64,000 nucleotides of DNA from Curvularia sp. ZM96 (GCA_022457065.1 JAJGBQ010000001.1:868001-932000); one strand, 5' to 3'; shown: positions 43,882-54,356, counted from the first letter of the stretch. Program-made: numbers and translations. The notes: generated from the sequence alone by a model not told the origin.

Positions 43882-45768
43882 CTACTTAAATTTCTTTAGC
43901 AGTCTGACGTTGCGGCCGCGCGTGGTGGTTTTAGTGGGAGGCTTGGCGGTCGACTCAGTGCCGACACTACCACTTTGACCACCTATAACACGACGACGCT
44001 TTGTTGGATTTTGATTTTAAGACCGTGAAGCTTTTCTTTTACCCTTATTCTATCTATCCTAAAGTTTTTTTGCAGTTGCAGCGGCGCGTTCTTGAGCTTT
44101 TTTAGCGCGAGCGGCGGCGGTTTTCGTAGCCCTTGCCTGCCTGTCCTTCTCACGCTGCAACTTCTCATTTTCTCGCAACTTCTTTGCTACATCTGCTAGA
44201 TTTTTGCGTAGGATCGAATTAGCTTGTTTTATTTCTTTTCTTTTTTGTTTTTCTAGCTTTTCTAACTATTCTTCTTGTTATCTGACGAGATCTCGGTGGC
44301 GGGCCTCCCGGATCGATCTAGGACTCCAGATTACTGCCGTACTTTGATACTCTTCGTGCTGCTGCAGATCCAGAACCTTATTATACTTTTTTAGCCGTTT
44401 TTTAGTAGTTATCTCACTGCGTAACTCCTCGTTTTCATAGTAAAGAAGCTTATTTTAGACCTAGAGTAAATGAAGGGCCTAGTTAAGCTTTCTTACTGCA
44501 AGAGTCGACTTATCCGGCACTGCAGCATCAAATAAATTAGAGAGCTATCTCTATATATCCCTATTACTATTGTGTCCAAGTTCTAGATCGATACCTGGTC
44601 GTAGTATTAAGATTTTAAAGCGTTTAAGTACAACTTCGGGATCTAGCGGATGTATCCTAGTACTTCAAAAACTGCTTAATATATTATTAGATGTGAAAGT
44701 CTGTTTATAAGCCTGCTAAAATAGGCGTATAAAGTTACTTTTCTGCACGCTACGTAGCCCCTGACTACAGTAGAGGAGGTTAGTAATCTCATTCAAGTAC
44801 GCCGAGGATAGGGGCTTGTACAACACTACGTCGAGTGGTTGGAGGCTATAAGTAGCGTGAGAGGGAAAGATTGTAAGTAGAATTCAGTGGCGATTGTAGT
44901 AGTCGATGAAGTTAGGGGTTACGTGGCTGCCGTGTCCGTTAAGAAGAAGAAGTCGGAAATCTCGCTTTGCCTTAGATTTTGTGAGACGATTAAAGACTTG
45001 TTCAACCTAGGCAAGCGCCAACTAATTATTACTCTATCCTAACTCACTTGTAGCACAAAATATCTAGTGTTTTCCCACTTTAAGATTACAAACCTAGCTA
45101 TCGTGAAGACCGCTCCTTCCTTTAAAGATAACAGCTAGGTCTATTAAGCTCCTATTAGCACAAATACAAGCTAAAGTCGTTATCCACTCGCGGTTACTAT
45201 CTTGCAAGGCTGCTCTACTCTTCTTTTGCTCCCAAAGTTGTTTTGAAAATACTCTTTTTAATCTTTTTACCACCCTAAGTAAGAACCCCTTCTCATCTAT
45301 ATTATAGATATTATGCGGCAACACGCCGTACTAATCGATTTTAGAGTGAATAAGATTAAAGTATAATCGATAGCTAGCCTTACTGTCAGCTTTTATACGG
45401 ACTAAATCGATCCTAGTAGTATTTTTAGTGGTGAGAGTGTCCCAATTCCTGCGCAAAAATCTAGTAATCTAGCTATTAGAAGGCTCCTATTTTGCAATAT
45501 AAGCAGCAAAATTTTTTATCATGCTTTTAGTAGGTGGGAGATTATCCTCTAACAGTTTTATTATATATTTTACAAGCTCAGTCTCTTGTTATAGGGTGAG
45601 TAATTAACGTTTTTACATAGCAGTTGCATGGGGGACTGTCTGCGCGTGGTGTCAACGCGTCAACGTCGACACCTCAACACTAAATTTTTCTGCAGCTGCA
45701 CGGTACAACAATTCACCTTCTAGACCTTGCGAATCGATTGCCGCAATCGCTTTGTCGATAGCTGTCAT
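43882..45768 (-). pseudogene. Pogo-family DDE transposase, many stops
   Basis: From ATG 45768 leftward, TAIDKAIAAIDSQG and EKFSVEVSTLTR mirror the N-terminus of the neighbouring intact-looking transposase. Next come PPTKSMIKNFAAYIAK, HNIYNIDEKGFLLRVVKR and SNREWITTLACICANRS, all with clear counterparts there. The end TTRGRNVRLLKKFK precedes TAG at 43884-43882. At least eight in-frame stops interrupt the first half, mostly at positions where the relative has Gln, Arg or Trp. This is a dead, RIP-damaged relative, not a copy, of the inner element. Confidence 0.88.
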
Positions 45769-45822
45769 GGTGGTGGAGTTATCACGTGTTGAAGTGGGGA
45801 GGTGGGGGGGTTAATGATGCAG

Positions 45823-45868
45823 GGGGTGTTGCAGGCAGTGACCTGTTGCAAGCTATGACCAACTACGG
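45823..45868 (-). repeat. Right terminal inverted repeat of the third transposon
   Basis: Reverse complement of the left end, finishing GACCAACTACGG beside TA at 45869-45870. Confidence 0.93.
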
Positions 45869-46179
45869 TAATAGTTTATCGGCTATTGCTCGAACGTCAG
45901 GCTTTGTAGGCGCAAATTCTCGCGCAGACTCCTTAAGAATACGCCTAACTATTACCTCCTCTTCTAGCTTGTTAAGGCGCTTTAATTTCGGCTCGTAGTC
46001 GCGTCGAAGGCGTACGCTAGCGTCTCTACGCTGGAGCGTTGCTCGTGGGACGTTATAGATCGCTGCAGCACGTCTTTGGCTTTAAACATGTTGGGATTTA
46101 ATATTAAATAGAGCGAGTTGTATATTAGCTTTAGTATAAGTTTGTTGAGCTATCTGATGTTGCGGCATCTCGCGTTGTT

Positions 46180-46249
46180 GTTGCGAAGTTGACGCGCCAT
46201 TACAAAGTGGCCTGCTCACTTGGGTGGCCCGCTCACTTGTGAAACACGT
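46180..46249 (-). repeat. Right terminal inverted repeat of the outer transposon
   Basis: Reverse complement of the left repeat with two G/A differences. It ends ...GAAACACGT next to the TA at 46250-46251. Confidence 0.95.
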
Positions 46250-46678
46250 TATCTGGTTTTTGTTAATTGTGATCTCCGGCCTTTGAGGCGATAAGGGTGC
46301 TAAAATATATGCATCTTACCTCCGTAGATATCGCCGGTCGCTATCGTAACAGACTCACCGCTATAGTAGTTGGCTACTATAATTAGCCGTGGTGTCGGAG
46401 CGTCGTCTAGATAGACTAGAAAGGGGGAATATTCATTAGTGGCAACGATGTATAAATGCAAGTGTGTTCCTTCATTACCCTTTAATATTGTCACTTGAGT
46501 AACCGACTTTTGTCTGTCTGAACAAGCTATATCTTCTCTATATATTCCAGACAGAAGTCATTGCCTCCAAGATCCTCAGTTCAACTGTTTCAAAGCCTTT
46601 TTACGCTACTCCAACCTACCGCTTCCTATCTGTCTTATAATACAGATCCTTGGGCAATCCAACAACTATCTACACGAC
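46250..46678. other. Flank of the transposon nest with a small protein-like frame
   Basis: A minus-strand ATG frame at 46300-46494 (64 codons) contains HLYIVATNEYSPFLVYLDD and PRLIIVANYYSGESVTIATG, with good donor-like GGTGAG and GGTAAG sites and an acceptor TTTTAG at about 46303. It could be an exon of a gene that ran into the site where the outer transposon sits. There is no domain and no signal peptide, so it is not called as a gene. Confidence 0.35.
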
Positions 46679-46933
46679 ATGAAGTTCATTCTCCCCACAC
46701 TATTGGCTACAGTTGCCGTAGTCAACGCCATGGAGTCCCGATTCGATGGTTGCATATACAAAAAACTTTCAGTTGAACCTTGAGATAAATGTGGAGGAGC
46801 CTGCAAAAACACCGACTGTTACTTTGCTTGCTATAGAGTCGGCATGAAGGACACTCGAGATTCCTTTGTAGTTGTTGCTAACTACAACGGTGCGTGGCTG
46901 AACAATTGCAGCTGCCTATGCTATCTGCGCTAA
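46679..46933 (+). pseudogene. Small cysteine-rich secreted-protein frame, broken by one TGA
   Basis: ATG 46679 opens a good signal peptide (MKFILPTLLATVAVVNA). After 34 codons a TGA occurs at 46781-46783. The same frame then runs on for 49 more codons to TAA 46931-46933 and is strikingly Cys-rich, with clusters around 46790-46835 and 46909-46926. Eight Cys in all fall in the secreted part. Size, signal peptide and even Cys number are typical of fungal small secreted (effector-like) proteins. No known effector is recognised. The TGA could come from a CGA by C-to-T. As an alternative, a weak 48-bp intron spanning the TGA (GTTGCA...GTGGAG) would keep the frame and remove two Cys. Confidence 0.5.
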
Positions 46934-47281
46934 GTAGCGTAATGGGCTGAATGCTCTTTCATAGAGTTCCCCAATAAGATCTCAGTGTGCAATCAAAAAA
47001 TCTGGGTGTGATCTCTAGCACCTAGATTCTGCTCATCGGAACCGTGTTCGGACGCCACGCTTACACGCTGTCGGGATAACTACCTGTTTGAGCGAGGGTC
47101 ATACCAACGGATACGCAGATATAAGCGTCCTGGTAAAAGGTTGCTAGTCCTGTATCGAATATAACTTTATTACACTCGGCATTACCCTTAGCCCCTTACA
47201 CACTGCGTCTAATTACAGTTCAGTCGTTGCTGCCAATCGGTGCGCGCCCGCTGGTTCTCCTAGCTAAACATTAGCAGAATA

Positions 47282-47311
47282 AGCACTACTCGGGCCCGAG
47301 TAAGTAGTGCT
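47282..47311. repeat. Palindrome / hairpin
   Basis: A perfect 14-bp palindrome ACTCGGGCCCGAGT is extended by arms AGCACTACT and AGTAGTGCT with a 2-nt bulge. It could form a cruciform or an RNA hairpin; no terminator or element is assigned. Confidence 0.6.
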
Positions 47312-47977
47312 CACCGTGTTTTGAGAAGTTCTCAGTGACGAAGTCGGGTATTGTTGTGTTGCCGGCGAAGCTGAATCCCTGATCTTAGGTAGCGGAGTCG
47401 GCAATACTCTAAGGATCTGCATGCTCAGAGAGATATCGCTAACTAGATATATCATAGTTGTGTTTAGTATGCACTGATCTATCCAATATCCGTCACGGAG
47501 GCATAGACGTCAGCAGCGGAGTAACAGTGCTCAGAAAGAAAACTGTAATCAGCTACGGGCCGAAGGGGGGACGATACGAGGACAATGTCACTGAACATGC
47601 ATATCCAACGTCAGCAGGACTCCAGCAAGATGATTCAACTATTTCATACGTACGGAGTACACATGCGAAATCGCCACATATTCGTCCTTCTGCGCGCCAT
47701 CGCCGGCCGACACTTATATGTCGACCCCATCCTACCAAAGTGTTAAAAGTCCAAAAAGACGATCGTCTAGTAACACCGTATTGATCCGCAATATATACTG
47801 TCAACACGAAGCACCGGGATGCGCCCCTCTTCAACGAGTTTAATGGCTTTCTGAGGCACCATCTCGGCCTTGCATGCGCAGCCTAGCACTGTATGACGCT
47901 GTCTGTTCTCACCCTGGTTGATCTTTTCGTAGTAGATGTTGCAGATGGCAGTGGTACACTATGAATAGGCTGGCAAA

Positions 47978-48190
47978 GGGGTAGGGTTGGGTTGGGTCCT
48001 GCTTATATAAGACCCTAACCCAGCCCTACCCATATCTTGGCTAACCCAACCCTACCCTACCCACAGCAGTACGTGACCCAACCCGACCCAACCCACGCCC
48101 CTGTGCGACCCAGCCCTACCCTAACCCAAGCCCGTGCACTACCTACCCAACCCTACCCAACTTTTGGGTAGGGGGTACCCATTTGCCAGC
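47978..48190. repeat. CCCTA/ACCC-type degenerate repeat with G-quadruplex motif and hairpins
   Basis: It starts with four G-runs separated by two bases (GGGGTAGGGTTGGGTTGGG, 47978-47996), a perfect intramolecular G4 pattern. About 15 bases later comes its imperfect inverted copy (48011-48031, C-rich), so the block can also fold as a 20-bp hairpin. About 100 bp of irregular CCCAACCCTACCC units follow, then a second short inverted repeat around CCCAACTTTTGGGTAG at the right edge. Units resemble but do not equal the TTAGGG telomere repeat. Confidence 0.8.
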
Positions 48191-48696
48191 CTAACTGTGA
48201 ATGATCGCCTCTCGCCCGGTCTGGCCGAGGACAGGCAAAACTCGAGAAGTAATGGTCGGCACCCATGGCAGCGCGCCGGATCGACTCGTGAAAAAAAGGG
48301 GAGTCGCTGATACACAGCTGTTGCTCTACAGCCGGGCCGCCAGCACAGGGCTTGGCCCTCACGAAGGGTTCTCAGTTGCATGTGGCCATATACTGCCGTG
48401 AGTACCGAGCGGACACTATTGGTCATGACCATGACGGATAGTTCGACTAGCTGCACCTGCTTCTTGAGCGGCTCTGCCATAGTCTCGCGCTGCTGGCCGG
48501 ACATGCCTAGGTAGTTCGCCGTCCAGTTCAGCATCTCCTGGATTGCACTTCCACGTAAAACTCTCGGGTCATCGACATCCTGAGAACAGCCCCTATCTTT
48601 GGAGAAGCCTTCGCTCTTTGTCCATTCGGAGACGAGATCCGGCAACTTGCTGGCGTGGACGAACTTACCCTCGTTTTCGACAACAAAGTCCAGGGT
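48139..48696 (-). pseudogene. Truncated unknown protein-coding fragment
   Basis: The frame is open for 186 codons from just after a TGA at 48697-48699 but has no ATG at its upstream end. Translation such as FVVENEGKFVHASKLPDLV, SEGFSKDRGCSQDVDDPRVL and EMLNWTANYLGMSGQQRETM looks like real protein. The last 60 or so codons look random and run into the C-rich repeat. Best read as a gene fragment left by rearrangement. Family not recognised. Confidence 0.35.
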
Positions 48697-50531
48697 TCAA
48701 ATGTACATGCTAACTGTCTGAAAGGTGAATAGTATAGTTCTAAAGTAGAGCTATGTCTGGAGCGCCTGTGCAGTCTCCTGTGAGTTGTGTTTGTTGAAGG
48801 AGAGAACTCCCGTTATGCGATGCCGCGGCCAGCTTTTTCGGTCCCGGTAACTCTTGTAATTGTACAGTACAGTTTCGCTGGTCTACAGGATGCTTGCTTC
48901 GAACAGTTCCCCTCCGAGTTACGATGTATTCAAAGGGCGAGAGCCCGCACAACTTGCGAGGTGTTCCATGTTGACCGCCAGTCGCCTTGTTCGTGAGCCA
49001 TCTTGTATTTATCGAATGCGGAGGATCCCAGCCACCACTTGAGCCTCAGTGCTATCCGATTACCATGTCCCGTGGCATGGACGTGCGTACCATATATGTG
49101 GACCAGATATGCGGGATATAGCCGTTCTGTTGGGTTTAATTGGAGCAGCAGCCAGTCATATTCTTTGGTCTGTCAACGCCTACTCATGCACCCGTCTGAT
49201 TTGGGCAGAGCTGGGGCACTTCGCGACTGCATTCGGCTGCTTTCGGTGCCCAGCACGAATTTCATGCTAGGTTAAGCGACCATCATCATTGATGTCAAAT
49301 ACATTTACGAGGTTGCAGCATGTGAACATGACTTGCAGCTTCTGCACGTTCTGGTTTGTCGTCTAGCAGCCCATTCCATGCTCGAACCGAGGCCGCTGGG
49401 TCCAGTGAGAATCATTGTAGCCAGAGACCTCCTCATCCGTACCTGTTCGATAGAAAGCATTATATTTCGGCTTCTACACTCCACTGCGAAGTCCAGCTGG
49501 GAGCATGCACATGCAATACCTAACCAGCTTGCTCAAGATAGTGTACGTCCCAACTGACTATCAGCCTCATCCATGCTAGCCGCCTTGCATCCTCTTTGGA
49601 CCAAATACCTATCATGTTGCTCACCTACAAAGCAGATTCATTCCACCAATCATAGCATATCAACGAGCCTCCTTCAATCTAACCCTGGACCTTGATGCGA
49701 TGATTTCTCGCGCTTTTGAAACGCCTCATATCCCAAAGTCATACTGTCTATCATTCTATCCCTTTATTCGGATGCATCCTCTTTCGCTAACTCTCTCGGT
49801 CCAAATGTGACACCGCAAAACACGTAGCATCAGTGTTTCCTCTGGACTGTAGTCAGTGCTTACCATAAGGCTTCAGGACCCAGTTAGCTAGCAGGCGTTG
49901 GAATAGGCTGATAGCGTGGAACAACATTTCATTTGTTATTAAAACTGCCTATAAAACTCGTCGAATGATGTGATGCGATCACTAATGCTCGGGCATGCCC
50001 TCAAGGTTCATCATCGCATTGTATCCCCATGTAACACTCATATGTTTCAGCACTACTTCGACCATAATAACCTATCATGCTGGCAATTCTCCCAGAAAGA
50101 ATGAATGAAAAGCTGGATAACCCTCCTCTGATCCAATGCAGACCTCATGCAGTTCTTGAAAGCAAAGCCTCATAATTGTGTAGCGAAAATGTTTAACAAA
50201 GGATGCACACCCTCGTGTTCTAGCAGCTGAGTTTTCTTCGACAGCCTCTTGGACGTTAATCATCGTCATAGTACCTATTCTGTGTTCTTCACATGTTGTG
50301 CTTGATGTTCATGTTCGCGTTGCCAAGACAACTGCATTCACTCAACCTGCGTACTTGCCGTTTCCGGTTAGCCTGCTTCACGTTCACCACCGCATTCTCT
50401 TTCGGCTAGTAGTCATATTCAGTTTTCTGCCATTATAATATTCCGCCTCTGCCTAAGTCGCTCCGCAATTTCCAGGGAATGACCTCAAAGCCAGCATCCC
50501 TCGCTCTCGACATTCCGTTCGTATAGGCGCC

Positions 50532-52223
50532 ATGTCTAATCCCCACGGCCCTCCTCGCAGGGTATCGCTAGGCTATATACTTGGTTTCAGTGACAAACCC
50601 TTTAAGGATTCAAAGCCACCCTCACCGCCACGCCTGAGAAGGCCAAGCCAGCTGGCGGAGCTGGTAAGCCATTGTGCATTGAATATTATTTGCTTGCGAT
50701 TCTAATTGATGTAGGTTGCTAGCCCTGGGGGTATAGTAGAGTGGACAGCAAGCGACGGACGCAAGGGCACACTTACTGGAACCGGCAAGCCGCGATTGAC
50801 CGCAGCTGCCCTCGCGAAAGTGCCCTCCAACACACGATCAGCGAAGGCTCCGACCGACGCCAAAGACGTTTCGAAAAAGGCTGCTTCTAGTAAGCACGTC
50901 AACAATTTGGTGGATACCTGGGATTTCGGCAATACAGGGTTTATCGAAGAGAAAAAGGGATCTAAAAAGTCGGTTTCGAAGAAAGCACCTAGCAATAAGG
51001 ACGATACCTGGGGAGCCACAGCGTGGGGTGATGGAGGTTCATTCAAAGCATCTCAGAAGGCAGCTAGTGGCCTTGGAAGAGTCAGCAACTCTGGAGATTC
51101 CGCTGCTGCTTGGGGACTACAAGTAGTTAATACTGATGCGGAAACCAAACACGACGAAAAGAAAGACGGGAATAGCGAAGTCAAAACCGACGAAGAAAAA
51201 AAGAAGTCAGTTGTTGCCAATCAGGCAAAAGCCACTAGCACTACCAAAACGGGAGAAGACGACACAAAGAAGCCTGATGATTCGTATGCGTGGACAAAAG
51301 AGCAGGACGATAAGATGCTGCAGATGAAAACCGAAAATGGAAACATCGCTTGGGATACAATTGCGGTAGATGTCTGCAAGCCCGCAAAGCAGTGCAAAGA
51401 ACGATGGAAGGTGATCATGCCTACGGGCTGGAGACCAAATGATGTGAAGAAGAAGTCTGATAAAGGAAATGCAGGCAAGAAAACTGACACCAAAGGTCAG
51501 GGCCAGAAAGGCACTAACAGCGTTAACGGGGACAAAAAGGGTACTGAAAATAAGGAAAAGGAAGATGCAGATGACCCATGGAGAGGCTGTTTCGAGATTC
51601 TCGATGAGAATAGTAACGACAAGCAGAACGAGGAAAAGAAATCCAGTGATTGGAACAACTGGAACGATGTAGGAGGTGCCGCAACTGTGGGCTGGGGTGA
51701 CACGAATACCGGCGATGCCAATCAAGCAAAAGACGGCGCCAACTCCTGGGGCAATATGGACGAAGCCAGCGATGCCAACAACAAGGGTGTCAATGTCGCA
51801 TGGGATCAAACAGGCGGGGATACATGGGCTCAAACAGACGGAGACGCCGTCGAAGCTCCTTGGGGCACGCCTAATGAGCAGTCCAACCACAACACGCAAG
51901 AGTGGACCTCTGCCGTCAAATCCGCATCAGCTCCTCGCTCAAACAAAGCACCTTCCGAAGCCCGCTCGCACCGCACACACCGCAGCAACACGAGCAAATC
52001 CAAGCCTGCCCCCAACAGCCCTGCTGAAATCGAACTTGAGCCTGACGACAACTTCTCCGCCGATGACCTACGCTTGATCGCTAGGATACTGCAGCAGGAT
52101 TGCTCCCTGGTCTGGAACAGGGTCAGCTGGAGGTTCACAGACAAGACGGGAAGGACGCTACATCCCGATGTATTCGAAAAGAAGATTACGGGAAATGTTG
52201 AGAGTAAGAGTAATGGTATTTAG
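50532..52223 (+). CDS. WG/GW-rich disordered protein with a Myb/SANT-like domain
   Basis: Exons 50532-50663 and 50715-52223 (51-bp intron, GTAAGC...GATGTAG) give 546 residues; the join yields SQLAEL-VASPGGIVEWTASDG. Most of the protein is low-complexity Lys/Asp/Asn/Gly/Ser. A Myb/SANT-like helix bundle lies at about 231-275 (YAWTKEQDDKMLQMK...IAWDTIAVDV...AKQCKERWK). Trp flanked by Gly recurs on both sides: DTWGA, TAWGDGG, AAWGLQ, VGWGDT, NSWGNM, APWGTP. A small folded C-terminal segment follows (DDNFSADDLRLIARILQQ...WRFTDKTGRTLHPDVFEKK, about 485-540). Myb/SANT suggests chromatin or DNA contact. WG/GW tracts act as Argonaute hooks in RNA-silencing proteins; applying that here is inference only. 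Confidence 0.8.
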
Positions 52224-52496
52224 AGTGGCGAATAGAAGGAGATCTTTGACTTTACGTCTCTAAAACTTCGGGCCAGGTTATGTAGAAAATCTTGCGCTTC
52301 ACAGTCCAGGTTTTGTACGGCATCAATCTGGACAACGAAGTTGTGTAATGCCAAAGGGAATAATGCTCTAATTCTCACCTGTGCTCGGCTGGTGGCACAA
52401 AGTTGTATCATGCTCTAAACATACCAACTGTAGCGTCTATAGTATCCCTGAACACAGTTGCGCGCCATACTCTCTCATCTCCCTACCTACTCCACC

Positions 52497-54356
52497 TCAC
52501 TCCAGCATCCCCAGCACTCCCTCCCAAGGCCTCAACTCCACAATCCCACTCTTAGCCCTACCTTCCAGCTCCCTCTCATCGTAATTCCCCGCTACCCACT
52601 TCTTCACCTTCATCTCTCCCATCCCGTCCCACCTCACCGTTTCCCCACTAAAATTCAAGATCGTAACAAACGCCTTGGTTTCACCCCACCTCCTAAACGC
52701 CACGATCTTCTCATGCTGCATATCCAGCATCTCAAAGTCACCATATACAAACACATCCTTGTTCTGCTTGCGGTTCTCCAATGCGCGCTTCCAGAAAGCG
52801 TGGACGGAAAGAGTGCCGGGGGCAGGGGTGGGGTTGGCCAACTGGGCGCTGACGTTGATGTCGGGGTAGTCTGTGTTTACACGCATCCAGGGAGTGCCGC
52901 TGGTGAAGCCTGCTTGGGGCGCAGATGACCATTGCATGGGTGTGCGGGCACTGTCGCGGGCCTTGCGCTGCATGATTTCTGCTGCGAGAGCTTGTTCCGC
53001 CGCGTCGTTGGGGTAGAGGTCGCGGTATCTATACAAAACTTGATTAGGAATTTGGGAGTGTGTAGGAGGTAAATATGAGGCTTACTTTTTGAAGAAATTG
53101 ATGCTTTCAATGTCTTTGTATTCTTCTGGCCCCCATTCTTTGGGTATGTTGCGCATACCAATTTCCTCGCCTTGGTACACGTAAAGGGTACCCGCGAGCG
53201 TAGTTTGCATGAGGCAGAGAAGCTTTGCGCCATATGAGCGCCACTCGTCGCTGTCGTCGGTGTACCGGCTCACGCTGCGTGGCTGGTCGTGGTTCTCGAC
53301 GTATAATGTGTTCCAACCGTCGCGCTCGAGCATCAAACGCTGCAGTCTGTTGACGATTTTCTTAAGGTCGCGTGCATCCCAGGGATGCAAAGTGTACTTG
53401 AAGTCTCCAGGCACGTTGTCGATGTCAACGAGATCAAAGTTGAAAATCATGTTGAGCTCGTTGCTTTCGGCACCTACTACCTTGATCACCTCGTCTTCAT
53501 CGCGGACAAAAGGCATTTCGCCGACGGTAAGTGTGTCGTACTTCGACAAGACATCGCGACGAAGTTCCTTAAGCCATTCATGTAGGCGTGGGCCATTGGC
53601 ATAGTACTTGTGGCCTGGCTGGTATTTGGCGTCTTTGACTGAAATGGGTGCGTCGGGGAAATCCTGGACTTTGGAAATTAGGTTTATGACATCCATGCGG
53701 AAACCGGAGATGCCTCGATCCAACCAGAAGCGAAGAATGTCGTGTACAGCGGCACGAACATCTGAGTTCTCCCAGTTTAGATCGGGCTGTTCTGGTGTGA
53801 AGAGTGATAGGTAGTACTCCTGCGTCTTCTCGTCCCAAGTCCACGCCGAGTTAGCTTCTCCTAAGATCTGTGCCCAGTTGTTTGGCGGCTGGCGGTTGCC
53901 ATCGGCATCGTATTTGGCTGGCTTCCAGATATACCAGTCTCTTTTCTTCGAGTCCTTCGATGACCGAGAGTCGAGGAACCATGCATGCTCTTCCGAAGTA
54001 TGGTTGACGACCAGGTCCATCACGAGTTTCATTCCTCGTTTTTTTGTTTCCTTGATCAAATTGTCGACATCGGCCAGAGTGCCGTAGCTAGGGTCAATGT
54101 CTCTATAGTCGGCAATGTCGTACCCCATGTCGGCCTGCGGGCTCTTGTAGATTGGCGACAGCCAGATCACGTCGACGCCTAAATCCTTTAGATAATCCAA
54201 CTTGGATGTGATGCCCGGTACATCACCCCAGCCATCGCCATTGCTATCAAGGAATGAGGCAGGGTAGATCTGGTATACCACAGCCTCTTTCCACCATCGA
54301 TGCTTGTCTGTGCCGACGTATAGATCTTTCTTGTGTGTAGTGGCTGACATGTTCAT
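52497..54356 (-). CDS. GH13 alpha-glucosidase / oligo-1,6-glucosidase (maltase)
   Basis: Exons 53086-54356 and 52497-53028 with a 57-bp intron give 600 residues. Start chosen at ATG 54356 (an ATG two codons later is possible). The four GH13 regions are complete: DLVVNH (about 114-119), GFRMDVI with nucleophile D222, VGEMP with acid/base E280, and VENHDQ with D357. The C-terminal beta domain ends RPWEGVLGMLE. There is no signal peptide, so an intracellular maltase/isomaltase like those of fungal MAL systems is expected, hydrolysing alpha-1,4 or alpha-1,6 glucosides. No linked maltose permease is seen here. Length matches the family. Confidence 0.94.

Larger units (their letters stand above)
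43728..45868 (-). mobile_element. Third pogo-like DNA transposon, RIP-degraded
   Basis: 2,141 bp, starting directly after the TA that ends the inner element and ending before TA at 45869-45870. It has 46-bp terminal inverted repeats with one mismatch, unlike those of the other two elements in sequence. It contains a ruined minus-strand transposase related to that of the 41613-43725 element. Decay is far heavier than in its neighbour, so it predates it. Confidence 0.93.
40263..46168 (-). pseudogene. Fot1/Tan1-type DDE transposase, interrupted and RIP-mutated
   Basis: The N-terminus at the right end reads ATG at 46168, then a Psq/HTH-like region (RRAAAIYNVPRATLQRR, LNKLEEEVIVRRILKES, FAPTKPDVRAIADKL). 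The frame stops being continuous at the inserted elements (41613-45868). It resumes at 41612 leftward with VDEDIYNFNKTSFIIGKI and LGNREWATII, matching the DDE core where families usually have NFDE; the first catalytic Asp is now Asn. The C-terminus has a zinc-knuckle remnant (CRRYKETGHNARTC) in which one Cys is replaced by Tyr. Many stops are TAG where Trp (TGG) or Gln (CAG) is expected. All these are G-to-A or C-to-T changes. It cannot make a functional transposase. Confidence 0.88.
40144..46249 (-). mobile_element. Outer Fot1/Tan1-like (pogo) DNA transposon, RIP-degraded and split
   Basis: It is bounded by 70-bp terminal inverted repeats and TA duplications (40142-40143 and 46250-46251). 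Without the two elements inserted in it, the original unit is about 1.85 kb, the normal size for Fot1/pogo elements. It encodes one minus-strand DDE transposase, heavily mutated (see 40263-46168). The interruption is at a TA dinucleotide, between the N-terminal DNA-binding part (right side) and the catalytic part (left side). It is the oldest layer of the nest, both by nesting order and by decay. Confidence 0.93.
46934..50531. other. Gene-poor repeat-island flank
   Basis: About 3.6 kb with only short frames. It holds the palindrome at 47282-47311, the G-rich/C-rich repeat at 47978-48190 and a gene fragment at 48139-48696, each listed separately. From 48700 to 50531 no coding frame, RNA gene or repeat could be supported; the last part should contain the promoter of the WG/GW gene. 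Confidence 0.45.

Noticed and set aside
40144..46249. Reading the island as one 6.1-kb Helitron-, Maverick- or LTR-type element
   Set aside because: Three separate TIR pairs with TA duplications and three DDE transposase frames explain all of it; there are no LTRs, reverse transcriptase or helicase.
46785..46930. A 22-nt GT-AG intron near the end of the cysteine-rich frame
   Set aside because: Far below any workable intron length, and removing it is not needed to reach the stop codon.
47978..48190. A true internal telomere array
   Set aside because: Units are irregular CCCTA/CCCAA variants, not repeated TTAGGG, and the block is internally inverted.
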